This document shows positions 18,769 to 27,731 of a DNA stretch of 64,000 nt, piece by piece. The stretch comes from Syntrophaceae bacterium UBA2280 (GTDB lineage: Bacteria; Desulfobacterota; Syntrophia; Syntrophales; Smithellaceae), in NCBI GenBank assembly GCA_002347685.1, contig DDWS01000042.1, positions 1-64,000 of the forward strand, in the 5' to 3' direction. A program made the translations under genes and the position numbers. Below the pieces are notes generated by a model. The model saw only the letters and a program-made list of their open reading frames with translations, was not told the origin of the DNA and did no database searches. Within the stretch, counting starts at the first letter, position 1. Each line of letters opens with the position of its first letter.

Positions 18769-20022
18769 CTATCTGGCCAGCAGGCTGCAGAAAATACCGG
18801 CAATGATCGCTGACGTGATCACGCCGCTGACATTCGCGCCGAGGGCGTCCGGCAGAATGATTACGGTTCGGTTGGCTTTCGAAACCACCTTCTGCGCGAC
18901 TTTGGAGGTGGTGGGCGTGCAGCTCACGCCCGCAATGCCGACGGCGGGGTTGAACTTGCCCCGCGTTACCACATACATGAAATACCCCCCGAAAATACCG
19001 CCGATACCCGAAATCAGAAGCGCCAGAATTCCCAAAAGCAGAAGCGGCAGCACTTTCGGATCCATGATGGTATTGACGTCGCAAAGCACGCCCAGCATCA
19101 GCCCCAGAAACATGGTCGACAGGTACAGGACCGGTCCCTGAAGAAGATCAACGAACTCCTTCACGCCCGATTCCCGGATGACCACGCCGAAAAACAAGGA
19201 AAAGATCAGCGGGGCGGCGATGGGAAGCAGAAACGACAGGAAAACGCAGGCAACGACCGCGAAGAGCATTTTTTCGCCGGAGGTGATTTCCCTTTTTTTC
19301 CTGGCCGGGGGCGGTTTGACCGCGAGGAGTTTCTTCGGCACCATGGCCCGGATGAGATAGGGGTAGGCGCCATAGGCGAACCCCAGGTAGAGATAGGCGA
19401 TGATCGCAATGGGCACAAAGAGTTCGGGGGCCAGCCTCAGCGAGGTGAACATCACCATCGGACCGTCCGCCCCCCCGATGACGGCAATTGCGGCTGCCTG
19501 CTGAGGCGAGTAGCCGAAAAGCTGGGCGATGGGGAACACGACAATCGTTCCCAGTTCTGCGAAAAGCGCGATGGTCATGCTCTGGAAAGGTTTGGCCATG
19601 ACGTAGCCCACATCCAGCAGGGACCCGATGCCCATGAAAATCAGGCAGGCGATCAAACCGTTGCTGAAGGTGAACGTATAGATCGGCTGGAGCCAGTTGA
19701 TCTGCAGCATCATCATGACTTCTGCGGCATTTTTCACGGCGTCCGCCGTGGCGCCGGCCTGCGCTTCCACAAAGAGCGTGCCCATGCCGCCGTGCAGATT
19801 CAAGGGATCGAAGAACATAATGGCCGCATTGACCGTCGCCATGCCCAATCCCATGGGAACCATCAGAAGCGGCTCCAGAATGCCTTTTTTGCCCAGGTAG
19901 ATCAAAAGAAATCCCAGGAAGATCAGACCGATACGAACGAAGGCGATGGTGGGGTTGTGTGAAAAGGATTCCGCAAGTGTCGCTACCCCCTGAAAAATGT
20001 TCACCAGTGAATCTATGGTCAT
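18769..20022 (-). CDS. gcdB: Sodium-pumping decarboxylase beta subunit (OadB/GcdB/MmdB family)
   Basis: A 417-residue polytopic membrane protein of the Na+-transporting carboxylic acid decarboxylase beta family. It removes the carboxyl group from carboxybiotin and couples this to Na+ export. Visible landmarks are MVPMGLGMATVNAA, FGYSPQQAAAIAVIGGADGPM (with the conserved Asp of the GGADGP motif) and a C-terminal AGVSCTPTTSKVAQ followed by GANVSGVITSAIIAG. Substrate specificity lies in the alpha subunit; the gcdA gene at 37861 makes glutaconyl-CoA the best guess, and the symbol rests on that. GGAG precedes the ATG by 9 nt. The start lies 213 nt after the acyl-CoA ligase stop, with a structured leader between. 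Confidence 0.88.
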   Translation of the reverse strand: MTIDSLVNIFQGVATLAESFSHNPTIAFVRIGLIFLGFLLIYLGKKGILEPLLMVPMGLGMATVNAAIMFFDPLNLHGGMGTLFVEAQAGATADAVKNAAEVMMMLQINWLQPIYTFTFSNGLIACLIFMGIGSLLDVGYVMAKPFQSMTIALFAELGTIVVFPIAQLFGYSPQQAAAIAVIGGADGPMVMFTSLRLAPELFVPIAIIAYLYLGFAYGAYPYLIRAMVPKKLLAVKPPPARKKREITSGEKMLFAVVACVFLSFLLPIAAPLIFSLFFGVVIRESGVKEFVDLLQGPVLYLSTMFLGLMLGVLCDVNTIMDPKVLPLLLLGILALLISGIGGIFGGYFMYVVTRGKFNPAVGIAGVSCTPTTSKVAQKVVSKANRTVIILPDALGANVSGVITSAIIAGIFCSLLAR

Positions 20023-20117
20023 TGATTGAGGCTCCTTAAGGATAACCGTAAATGATTCTTACCGGTATATCCATGAAATATAACGGTGCTACCTGTTGTG
20101 ATTACCACTTTAAGTCC

Positions 20118-20192
20118 GGTCAGGCAAAGGCTCTGAACGGTCGGCATACTGTCGGGTCCGATGTTCAGGGCCTTAACGCACAGGGGCTGACC
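20118..20192 (-). repeat. Nested stem-loop between acyl-CoA ligase and decarboxylase beta genes
   Basis: An inner hairpin has arms at 20127-20138 and 20163-20174 (12 pairs, one of them G-U) around a 24-nt loop. It is enclosed by an outer stem GGTCAG (20118-20123) with CTGACC (20187-20192). It lies in the 213-nt gap before gcdB. No U-run follows, so an intercistronic or 5' leader structure is more likely than a terminator. Confidence 0.4.
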
Positions 20193-20235
20193 TGACAGAT
20201 CTGTTTGCTATCCCCCGCAATGGCCGTTTGCTTCA

Positions 20236-21837
20236 TTACAGATTTCTCAATTCGCGTCGTAATATTTTACCCACGGCACTCTTGGGCAGAGTATCGAGGA
20301 ACTGAATATATTTCGGTCTTTTGTAAGTAGGCAGATTTTCCCGGCAGAAATTAAGAATATCTTCTTCGGTGGCCTCTCCCGGCGTCTTTAGAACGACAAA
20401 TGCTTTGACTGCCTCACCATATACAGGGTCGGGAATGCCAATAACGCCTGCTTCCAGGACCATGGGATTCATATGCAGGATATTTTCAATTTCCTTCGGG
20501 AAAATGTTCTCCCCTCCCCGGATGATCATATCCTTCTTGCGATCGGTGATATAAAAATAACCATCTTCGTCAGTATGTCCGACATCACCCGTATGGAGCC
20601 AACCGTTCCGTATTACGGCCGCTGTTTCCTCGGGTTTGTTCCAGTAGCCCTTCATTACTCCCGGGCCTTTGATAACGATTTCTCCCGTCTGCCCGCAGGA
20701 AAGCTCCTGATCGTTTTCATCAAAAATCTTAATGGCATTGCACTTCTGGTAACATTTTCCGATGGACCCGTACTTGGGAGGACGCCGTCCGGCGATATTG
20801 CCGCAGTTGACCGTGGTGGCTTCACTAAGCCCGTAGCCTTCCCAAATGTCAATGCCATATTTCTCCCGCCAATGGCGTGCTACTTCCAACGGCATCGGAG
20901 CTGCGCCGCAGATACAGGTTCTCAGTGAGCTTAAATCATATTTTGGAGATGCCGAGTGGTTCAGGATCTGGATGTACATGGTCGGCACACCCCGAAAGTC
21001 CGTTACTTTATACTGTTCAATGCATTTCATGGCCTCTTCGGCATCCCAGCGGCTGATCATGACCAGTTTGCCTCCCGTCAGGAATTCGAGATTCAAGGCG
21101 AACACGCCATACCCGTGGAACAAAGGCAGGGTGATCAGCGAAACCCTATGCCTGCTGACGCCGAAAATTTCGCCCTCCTGCTCAGCCTTTCTGGTCTGCC
21201 CGCCATCTTGTTCGTGCATGATTCCCCTGACGGAAAGGCCCCAGGCATCCAGCAAGACGAGATCATAATATCCCGTTACATGGGTATACCAGTTGTAATG
21301 GGTAAGCATAACGCCTTTCGGGTTTCCGGTGGTGCCTGCGGTATAGATCATCACAGCCGTATCATCGTTGTCTGTTTCGATAATAGCCAGTTCATCCGTT
21401 CCCTGTTTTATGATTTCATCGTAAGCGATGGCACCCTCCGGAATTGATTCTCCGGTCAGGATGACGCGCTTGAGCAGGGGTGCCTCCCAGCGCGCCTCAG
21501 TAATGTTGCCTGCGTAATCGACATGGCTGATTAAGGCCGACAGGCCGGCGTCCTGATAAATAAAGGCATGTTCCGGAATCCGCAGAGAGGGGTTTATGGG
21601 AACCAGGATTGCCCCGATTTTAAAGATTGCAAAAAATGACTGGATAAGTTGAGTGCAGTTGAGCAGCTGAACGCCTACCCGGTCACCCTTCCCGATGCCC
21701 AGACTTTTCAAGGCATTGCCTAATCGGTTGGAGGCGCGGTTCATTTCTACATTGGTATGCCATTTTCCGTCAAAGTAAACAAATTCATATTCGCCGAACC
21801 TCTGGATGTTGTCTTCTGCTAGACGTCCAATATTCAT
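20236..21837 (-). CDS. AMP-forming acyl-CoA synthetase/ligase
   Basis: About 533 residues of the ANL superfamily. It activates a carboxylic acid through an acyl-adenylate to its CoA thioester. The P-loop-like motif is MIYTAGTTGNPKG, followed later by the EGYGLSEATT and GWLHTGDVGHTDEDGYFYI motifs. The hinge region is DRKKDMIIRGGENIFP, and the C-terminal catalytic lysine is in PKSAVGKILRRE. AAAGGA precedes ATG 21837 at about 9 nt, preferred over the in-frame ATG two codons upstream at 21843. It lies between the TAXI-TRAP permease and gcdB on the same strand, so it probably activates the imported acid. Chain type is not readable. Confidence 0.92.
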   Translation of the reverse strand: MNIGRLAEDNIQRFGEYEFVYFDGKWHTNVEMNRASNRLGNALKSLGIGKGDRVGVQLLNCTQLIQSFFAIFKIGAILVPINPSLRIPEHAFIYQDAGLSALISHVDYAGNITEARWEAPLLKRVILTGESIPEGAIAYDEIIKQGTDELAIIETDNDDTAVMIYTAGTTGNPKGVMLTHYNWYTHVTGYYDLVLLDAWGLSVRGIMHEQDGGQTRKAEQEGEIFGVSRHRVSLITLPLFHGYGVFALNLEFLTGGKLVMISRWDAEEAMKCIEQYKVTDFRGVPTMYIQILNHSASPKYDLSSLRTCICGAAPMPLEVARHWREKYGIDIWEGYGLSEATTVNCGNIAGRRPPKYGSIGKCYQKCNAIKIFDENDQELSCGQTGEIVIKGPGVMKGYWNKPEETAAVIRNGWLHTGDVGHTDEDGYFYITDRKKDMIIRGGENIFPKEIENILHMNPMVLEAGVIGIPDPVYGEAVKAFVVLKTPGEATEEDILNFCRENLPTYKRPKYIQFLDTLPKSAVGKILRRELRNL

Positions 21838-22045
21838 GACCATCTTTCCTTTCTCGAAAATTGTCGCGATCGCATTCCTGAGCGCTTATGCCCGCCCTGA
21901 CTGTATTAAGAACATCTTGCCTGGTGTAAATCTCCGATTCTGCGGGTACCAGATTTTTTTCACAATTGTCATGGGATCATGCGTCTTCCCTTTTCCCTTT
22001 CCTGTATTTGGAACTGGAAAGGCTCTGGTTGTGCTGGTGTCCTGA

Positions 22046-23941
22046 TCAAACCGCCTTGGGCGTCCGACGGATATAAGCATTATAAACGTCCTGGCGGATA
22101 AAGATGTAAATGAAGGCAGCCAAGCCGACAAACTGGACGGTAAATATCGGGAACAGCATAAGAACTCCGCCCGCCAGTGCGATCACGGTGTCCTGCCATC
22201 CCATTTTCTTTGTCCAGAATCCGCTCAAACCCGCCGCAAACAGCACCAGTCCGGGAATGTAAAAGAAAACCAGCTTGAGCCCCTGCCAGATATCCCAGTA
22301 TTCCGGAATCAGAAGCAAGGCTGGGTTGTAGGCAAAAAGGAACGGGATGATATACGCCATCACCCCCAATTTGCAGGCAACCAGCCCGGTCATCATCGGA
22401 TCCTCTTTGGCGATTTGTGCCCCCGCGTACGAGGCGAAAGCCACGGGCGGTGTAATAGAATATAGCGTGGCATAGTAGAAGCAGAAGATATGGGCCACTT
22501 CAGGAATCACACCCAGCTTGATCAGCGCGGGGCCAAAAATGGCGATTCCTGTAATATAGGCCGGAATGGAAGGCATGCCCATACTCAAAATCAGGATGGC
22601 CACGGCGGATAGCAGCAAGGCTATAAACAGGTAGTCCCGCCCGACGGCGATCACCATGTTGGCAAATTTCAGGTTCAATCCCGTTTCGACAAGAAGGCCT
22701 GTAATGATCCCCGCCGCCGCACAGGCGATGGAAATATAGACGGATGTCTTGCCTGTTTTTGCCAGTATTGTGTAAAACATCTTCAGGTTAAGGCGATTGT
22801 GCTTCCGGAGAATTCCCAATGCCAGCGCTACGGCGCAGGCATAGAGGGCGGCCAGGCCGACAGGATAGAACATCACCAGGAAATAGATCAGGACGATCAT
22901 GCTGACGAGGAATATATAGAATCCATTCGCCATGATTTTCCCGAACGATTGTGTCACCATTTCATGTACCTGAATGCCCCATTTGCGGGTCTCGAAATCA
23001 ACCGTGCAATAGAAAGCAAAATAAAACATCAGAGCGGGCAGCAGGGTATACTGACAGACCTTGATATAAGGCACACCCATATATTGAGCGACGATAAAAG
23101 CGGCTACGCCGAGCATAGGGGGCATAAGTTGGGCAGCCGTCCCGACGACAGCGGCGATGGCTCCCGCTGTCCTGCCCGGATAACCGACCTTCTTCATTTC
23201 CGGAATGGTTGGAAAACCGATCAGATAGGTTGTGGACATGGGAAGTCCGCTGGCCATGCCGACCAGGGTGCCTGCCACAATGGCTGTTTTGGCCGGTGCT
23301 CCGGGTGTTCGACCCAGAAGACGGTTTGCAAAATCCAAAAATGTCCGAAGGATCCCCAACTCTTCCAGGATAACGCCGTAAAGGATGAAGGGGAAGGCCA
23401 GCGTGATGACGATCCACAGGGGACTGCCGAAAATGCCCTTTGATGTGAGGAACATGGTGTCAATGATCCAATCCCAGTCGTAACCGGAATGGCTGAAACC
23501 ACTGGGCAGATGATGGCCGAATGCCACATAGATCAGCAGAATTAGAGCAATGGCCGCCATGGCGGTTCCCATAGCCCGCCTGGTTGCCTCCAGGACGGCG
23601 ACCAGTGCAAGAATACCCATGGTAAACTCGAATGTCGAGATTTCGCTGACATACTCAACGCGAGTCAGAATATGATCCGCATTGATGATCAAATAACCGA
23701 TGGAAATGATGGATATGGCTGTGAACAACCAGTCCACAACGTTGATCTTTGCCCAGAAGGGGCTTTTCCCTCCCGCATACATCATGAAGGTCATGGGGAG
23801 GGCGAAAAAAAGGAATATTGCCAGCGAAAGAGCATACCCCAGTATCGGCCCCCTGATGACGATGGAGAGCACAAAAACGGACAGGATCGCACCGATCACA
23901 GACATGATCGAACCTGGAATGCCCGCAAGATTTCTATTCAC
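22046..23941 (-). CDS. TRAP transporter fused permease (DctQ-DctM type, TAXI family)
   Basis: A 631-residue polytopic membrane protein with many hydrophobic helices throughout. It matches the large fused permease that partners TAXI-type binding proteins in TRAP transporters, which import organic acids using ion gradients. Typical segments include GTLVGMASGLPMSTTYLIG and MGMPSIPAYITGIAIFGPAL, followed by YYATLYSITPPVAFASYAGA. The start is GTG with GGAGGTG just upstream. It follows the binding protein gene on the same strand; a perfect hairpin lies in the 95-nt gap. The substrate is probably an aromatic, alicyclic or dicarboxylic acid, judged from the neighbours only. Confidence 0.92.
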   Translation of the reverse strand: MNRNLAGIPGSIMSVIGAILSVFVLSIVIRGPILGYALSLAIFLFFALPMTFMMYAGGKSPFWAKINVVDWLFTAISIISIGYLIINADHILTRVEYVSEISTFEFTMGILALVAVLEATRRAMGTAMAAIALILLIYVAFGHHLPSGFSHSGYDWDWIIDTMFLTSKGIFGSPLWIVITLAFPFILYGVILEELGILRTFLDFANRLLGRTPGAPAKTAIVAGTLVGMASGLPMSTTYLIGFPTIPEMKKVGYPGRTAGAIAAVVGTAAQLMPPMLGVAAFIVAQYMGVPYIKVCQYTLLPALMFYFAFYCTVDFETRKWGIQVHEMVTQSFGKIMANGFYIFLVSMIVLIYFLVMFYPVGLAALYACAVALALGILRKHNRLNLKMFYTILAKTGKTSVYISIACAAAGIITGLLVETGLNLKFANMVIAVGRDYLFIALLLSAVAILILSMGMPSIPAYITGIAIFGPALIKLGVIPEVAHIFCFYYATLYSITPPVAFASYAGAQIAKEDPMMTGLVACKLGVMAYIIPFLFAYNPALLLIPEYWDIWQGLKLVFFYIPGLVLFAAGLSGFWTKKMGWQDTVIALAGGVLMLFPIFTVQFVGLAAFIYIFIRQDVYNAYIRRTPKAV

Positions 23942-23967
23942 TGCACACCTCCGCGATTGGTTATACG

Positions 23968-24008
23968 GGGTTCATCCATGCCCCTGGAATCAGGACATGG
24001 ATGAACCC
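23968..24008 (-). repeat. Perfect 13-bp inverted repeat between TAXI binding protein and permease genes
   Basis: Arms GGGTTCATCCATG (23968-23980) and its exact complement (23996-24008) flank a 15-nt loop. It lies downstream of the binding-protein stop on the minus strand and is not followed by a U-run. This is the usual place for a hairpin that protects or partly terminates the message so that more binding protein than permease is made. Confidence 0.65.
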
Positions 24009-24036
24009 TCTTCGTGGTCAAAACGTTCAAATGCTC

Positions 24037-25065
24037 TTACTTTATGGCGCCTTTGTCTTTGTAGAATTTTAGAGCGGCCGGGTGCAGCGGAATCTGACTG
24101 CCCTTTCCATAAAGACGAGACAGATCCTTTGCCGTAAATCCTTTGAATTCGATGTTGCCCACCTGTGCCATCGTGTCCATATTCTTGAGCATGGTGTCGA
24201 GTATGGCGGTGACCGTCTCATCCGGTACATCGGCGCCCACAACCCAGGTTGTCGTATCGGCCAGCACTTTTGTATCTTCCTTGATGCTTTTCTGAAGCCC
24301 CTTCTTGACGGTTGTCAGAACGAGGGGCAATTCGGCAAGCGTTTTTTCTGCTGCAGCGTCGTCCAGCTCAAGAATCCGGAACTCTCCTTGCGATTCAAGT
24401 TCCGACAGAGCGGCGGACTGGGCGTTCACAGCCATGGTGTATGCGATGACATCCGCCTGCTTTTTCGCGAGGATGTCACAGGCTTCCTGGTATTTGCCGA
24501 CATAGTCAACCTTCCCGCCGGCTTTCTGTATATCTTCATAGGTGATGCCATGAGCCTCGAGCATTCTCTCCGGGACATAGCGGGCGGTAAAACCGGATGG
24601 GTAGGTAATATAGCGGATCGCTTTGCCCTTCAGATCTGATATTTTTTTATAGGGTGATTTGGCATCGACAAGCAGTACATAGGCTGCCGTGGTCGTGTAG
24701 GAAAGGATTCTGACATTCTTTAAGGGTTCTTTGAAGTATTCCGCCTTACCGACGGTCGCAACGACTTTGCCTTCCGCCATAGCCGGCAGATAGGATGAAA
24801 AGGTCAACCCCATAGCCGCCTTACCATTCTCAATCTGGATCACGTTGCTGATGGCGGATCCCGTCATGACATCTACGCTCATTTTAAGATTGTTGGAAGC
24901 TAGCCCGGCGAAGGCTGCCGCCTGGGAATACCATGTGGTTCCGGTCGGTCCTGACAGGAATTTCACATTCGTCAGCATTTGACCCCGGACTGGAGCCGCA
25001 TATCCCATCATCAACACGAAACAGACTAACATGGTGCACAAACTCGCAAATTTTTCCCCCTTCAT
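24037..25065 (-). CDS. TAXI-family TRAP transporter solute-binding protein
   Basis: A 342-residue periplasmic binding protein. The signal peptide is MKGEKFASLCTMLVCFVLMM with likely cleavage after an Ala-rich/VRG region near residue 28. The mature N-terminus has KFLSGPTGTTWYSQAAAFAGL, followed by VMTGSAISNVIQIENGKAAMGLTFS, which is the TAXI-family glycine-rich ligand region. It delivers its ligand to the fused TRAP permease encoded next. AGGAGG is 8 nt upstream of the ATG. The ligand is probably one of the carboxylates processed by the surrounding acyl-CoA genes. Confidence 0.92.
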   Translation of the reverse strand: MKGEKFASLCTMLVCFVLMMGYAAPVRGQMLTNVKFLSGPTGTTWYSQAAAFAGLASNNLKMSVDVMTGSAISNVIQIENGKAAMGLTFSSYLPAMAEGKVVATVGKAEYFKEPLKNVRILSYTTTAAYVLLVDAKSPYKKISDLKGKAIRYITYPSGFTARYVPERMLEAHGITYEDIQKAGGKVDYVGKYQEACDILAKKQADVIAYTMAVNAQSAALSELESQGEFRILELDDAAAEKTLAELPLVLTTVKKGLQKSIKEDTKVLADTTTWVVGADVPDETVTAILDTMLKNMDTMAQVGNIEFKGFTAKDLSRLYGKGSQIPLHPAALKFYKDKGAIK

Positions 25066-25201
25066 TTCCCTTCCTCCTTTTTAAAGTAAAAAAATGTTTG
25101 TGAATCTATTTGTGGAACGGCACTTCGCATCGAGGCAAAGTGTTGCAGCAATACTGGTTTGTCTGATCAACCCGTCACGATTGCCTGGGATAGCGCACGT
25201 T

Positions 25202-26365
25202 TTAACGGTTAGCCTTGCGTATGCCCAACTGGTCCTGCGCTAGAATGAACTTGCAGACATTGGCGGACCCTTCCACCATGGCATAGGTCGGAGCATCGCG
25301 GAAATAGCGGGCCACGGGGTATTCCGTGGAATAACCGTAGGCCCCGAATATTCTCATGGCGTACTGGGAGCATTTGTAAGCGAGTTCGCCTGCCAGATAC
25401 TTGGCGGCGGCCACTTCCAGGTTGTTTCCCAGGTCGCCTTGATCCTTCTGCCAGGCCGCCTTGTAAACCATCAGTCGTGCCGCTTCGATTTCCGCCACCA
25501 TCTGGCCGATCATATCCTGATTCATCTGAAACATGCCGATCGGCTGGCCAAACTGCTCCCGCTCCATCGCGTATTTGCTGACTGAATCCAGGCAGGCCTG
25601 CGCGAGTCCGATACCGCCCGCCGCCGCTGAAAGACGGCTCTGGCTTAAAGATCCGAAGACAATCCTGGCGCCGTCGCCGGGTTTCCCCAGGATGTTTCCT
25701 TTGGGAACTTTTGTGTTTTCCAGAATGATTTCACCTGTAGGGGATGACCGGGATCCCATTTTATCCAGGTCGGTTACCGTGATGCCGTTGAAATTTTTTA
25801 ATTCGACAATGAAGGCGGAAAGGCCGGAGGCGCCTTTTGATTTGTCTGTGTAGGCATAGAATACATTGATATCTCCGATGGTGGCATTCGATATCCATGT
25901 TTTGGTTCCGTTGATCAGCCAGTGATCCCCCTTATCTTCAGCGGTCGATGCCATGGCCATGACGTCGGAACCTGCCTGTGGCTCCGTAATGGCAAAGGCG
26001 CCCAGAATGTCAGCGCTGACCAGCCCGGGGATATATTTCTGCTTCAGCTCTTCTGAACCGTACCGCAGAATGGTAAAAGCGCAACCCAATTCCTGCATGT
26101 TAACCTGAACCCGAAGCGAACTCGATGCCCGGGCAATTTCTTCTGTAATGATCATGGCTGCCAGCCATCCCATTTCGTTCCCGCCATATTTTTCGGGAAT
26201 GACGGTGCCGAAAAAACCCAGTTCACCCATGGGCTTTACTGCTTCCCGATACGGGAAGTAGTGATTCATGTCCCACGCGTCGGCAAAGGGGGCGATTTTC
26301 TCTGCGGCGAAATCCCGTACCGTGTTTCTCAACATCTGCAGTTCATCAGATAATTCAAATTGCAT
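25202..26365 (-). CDS. Acyl-CoA dehydrogenase, glutaryl-CoA dehydrogenase-like
   Basis: A 387-residue FAD acyl-CoA dehydrogenase. FAD/substrate motifs are AITEPQAGSD and the C-terminal FGAYGYSTEYPVARYFRD. The catalytic base is the Glu of MVEGSANVCK. Arg85 in ARASSSLRVQVNMQ aligns with the arginine that binds the distal carboxylate in human glutaryl-CoA dehydrogenase. From memory, the whole protein reads like the non-decarboxylating glutaryl-CoA dehydrogenases of anaerobic benzoate degraders. Its product would be glutaconyl-CoA, the substrate of the decarboxylase encoded in this window. AGGAG precedes the ATG, and a sigma-54-like promoter sits about 54 nt upstream. The non-decarboxylating nature is inference. 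Confidence 0.9.
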   Translation of the reverse strand: MQFELSDELQMLRNTVRDFAAEKIAPFADAWDMNHYFPYREAVKPMGELGFFGTVIPEKYGGNEMGWLAAMIITEEIARASSSLRVQVNMQELGCAFTILRYGSEELKQKYIPGLVSADILGAFAITEPQAGSDVMAMASTAEDKGDHWLINGTKTWISNATIGDINVFYAYTDKSKGASGLSAFIVELKNFNGITVTDLDKMGSRSSPTGEIILENTKVPKGNILGKPGDGARIVFGSLSQSRLSAAAGGIGLAQACLDSVSKYAMEREQFGQPIGMFQMNQDMIGQMVAEIEAARLMVYKAAWQKDQGDLGNNLEVAAAKYLAGELAYKCSQYAMRIFGAYGYSTEYPVARYFRDAPTYAMVEGSANVCKFILAQDQLGIRKANR

Positions 26366-26418
26366 ATGATTTCTCCTGATTTTTCATGAAACGCCAATCC
26401 CTGTGTTCCGCCATTTTT

Positions 26419-26434
26419 TGCAAGAAGCGGACCA
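26419..26434 (-). promoter_or_regulatory. Sigma-54 (-24/-12) promoter candidate upstream of the glutaryl-CoA dehydrogenase-like gene
   Basis: On the minus strand TGGTCC, five bases, TTGCA. The GG and GC doublets have the exact 10-nt spacing of sigma-54 promoters, and the -12 element is perfect. It lies about 54 nt upstream of ATG 26365. A sigma-54 activator gene is 6.5 kb away in the same island. Confidence 0.55.
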
Positions 26435-26549
26435 TGCATCCGGGACGCAGTAAGCCGATGGATTCGTTAACAATTGAGCAGCGAGATTTCCACATTTTCG
26501 TTATCGTTACTCTTCCGGCCTGATCCTGTTTCATAAGTAAACAAGCGTT

Positions 26550-27731
26550 TTATCCAACCCATTCCCAGATGGCCGCTGCACCCTGGCCATGTCCCACGCA
26601 CATGCTTTCCACGGCATACCTGACTCCGTAATAGGGCATTTCATGCATCAGCGTCGTGGCGATGCGCGCGCCTGTGCATCCCAGGGGGTGCCCGAGAGAT
26701 ATGCCGCTTCCCCTGGGGTTCAGCAGCGGATGGTTTCTGATGCCCAGTTCCCTGGTGCAGTAAACCGCCTGAGCGGCAAAGGCTTCGTTGACTTCCCAGA
26801 TGCCGATGTCTTCTTTTTTCAGGCCGGCTTTTTTCAGGGCTTTGGGGATGGCCACGGCCGGACCGATGCCCATATAGGCCGGATCAACCCCCACAACCAC
26901 GTATTCCACAAGCCGCATTTTAGGTTTCAGGCCCAGCTCCCGGCATTTTTCCCTGCCGGCCACCAGAATGCAGGCAGCAGCGTCGTTGGTCTGACTGGCG
27001 TTTCCGGCCGTTACGGTGGCTTTCTCATCTTTGAGGAAGACGGGCTGCAGTTTCGCCAGCGTTTCCATGGTCGTGCCGGGCCGGATGCCTTGATCCCGAT
27101 CAACCACCATCTTTTTTGTGCTTCCGTCTTCTAGAGGAGCATCGGCCTCGATGGGAAGAATTTCTTCTTTGAATAGTCCCTTCTGTGTCGCCTCGTGAGC
27201 CTTGGCATGGCTTTCCACCGCCATCTGGTCCTGCTCTTCTCTCGTGATGCCGTATCTGCGCGCCACCATTTCCGCCGTATAACCCATGGATACCATCTGT
27301 GGATCACAAAACTCGCCCAGCCGCGGGTTGGGGTCCGACATGGTTCCCATGGGGATATGCGTCATATGCTGGACGCCACCGGCCAGGATCATGTCCGCCC
27401 ATCCCATGTTGATGGACGCTATGGCAAAGGCAATGGTTTGCAGGCCTGATGAACAGAACCGGTCAACGGTACAGCCCGAAACACTGTAAGGAAGGCCGGC
27501 CATGATGCCCGCATAGCGCCCGATATTGGAACCCAGGTCTTTCATCAGGGCTGTCCCTCCCCAGATGACATCATCGATCTGATCCTTTTTATCAATCAGG
27601 CCGGCCTTTCGAATCACTTCATTCATGACCAGCGCCGACATGTCGTCCGCCCGCAAATTGCTGAACCAGGAACTTTTTCCCGCTCGTGCGATGCCTGTCC
27701 TGGCACTTTCCACAAGATAAACTTCTTTCAT
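26550..27731 (-). CDS. Acetyl-CoA acetyltransferase (thiolase)
   Basis: A 393-residue thiolase that cleaves a 3-ketoacyl-CoA with CoA, or condenses two acetyl-CoA. Nucleophile Cys93 is in VDRFCSSGLQT. The conserved NEAFA motif, the GHPLGCTGAR histidine motif and the final GHGQGAAAI are present. In the last motif a His stands where the catalytic cysteine (usually CxGxGxG) is expected, with Cys two residues before (CVGHGQG), which matches the common C-x-G-x-G pattern. AAAGGA precedes the ATG by 9 nt. It overlaps the acyl-CoA ligase stop (ATGA), so the two are translated together. Confidence 0.95.
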   Translation of the reverse strand: MKEVYLVESARTGIARAGKSSWFSNLRADDMSALVMNEVIRKAGLIDKKDQIDDVIWGGTALMKDLGSNIGRYAGIMAGLPYSVSGCTVDRFCSSGLQTIAFAIASINMGWADMILAGGVQHMTHIPMGTMSDPNPRLGEFCDPQMVSMGYTAEMVARRYGITREEQDQMAVESHAKAHEATQKGLFKEEILPIEADAPLEDGSTKKMVVDRDQGIRPGTTMETLAKLQPVFLKDEKATVTAGNASQTNDAAACILVAGREKCRELGLKPKMRLVEYVVVGVDPAYMGIGPAVAIPKALKKAGLKKEDIGIWEVNEAFAAQAVYCTRELGIRNHPLLNPRGSGISLGHPLGCTGARIATTLMHEMPYYGVRYAVESMCVGHGQGAAAIWEWVG

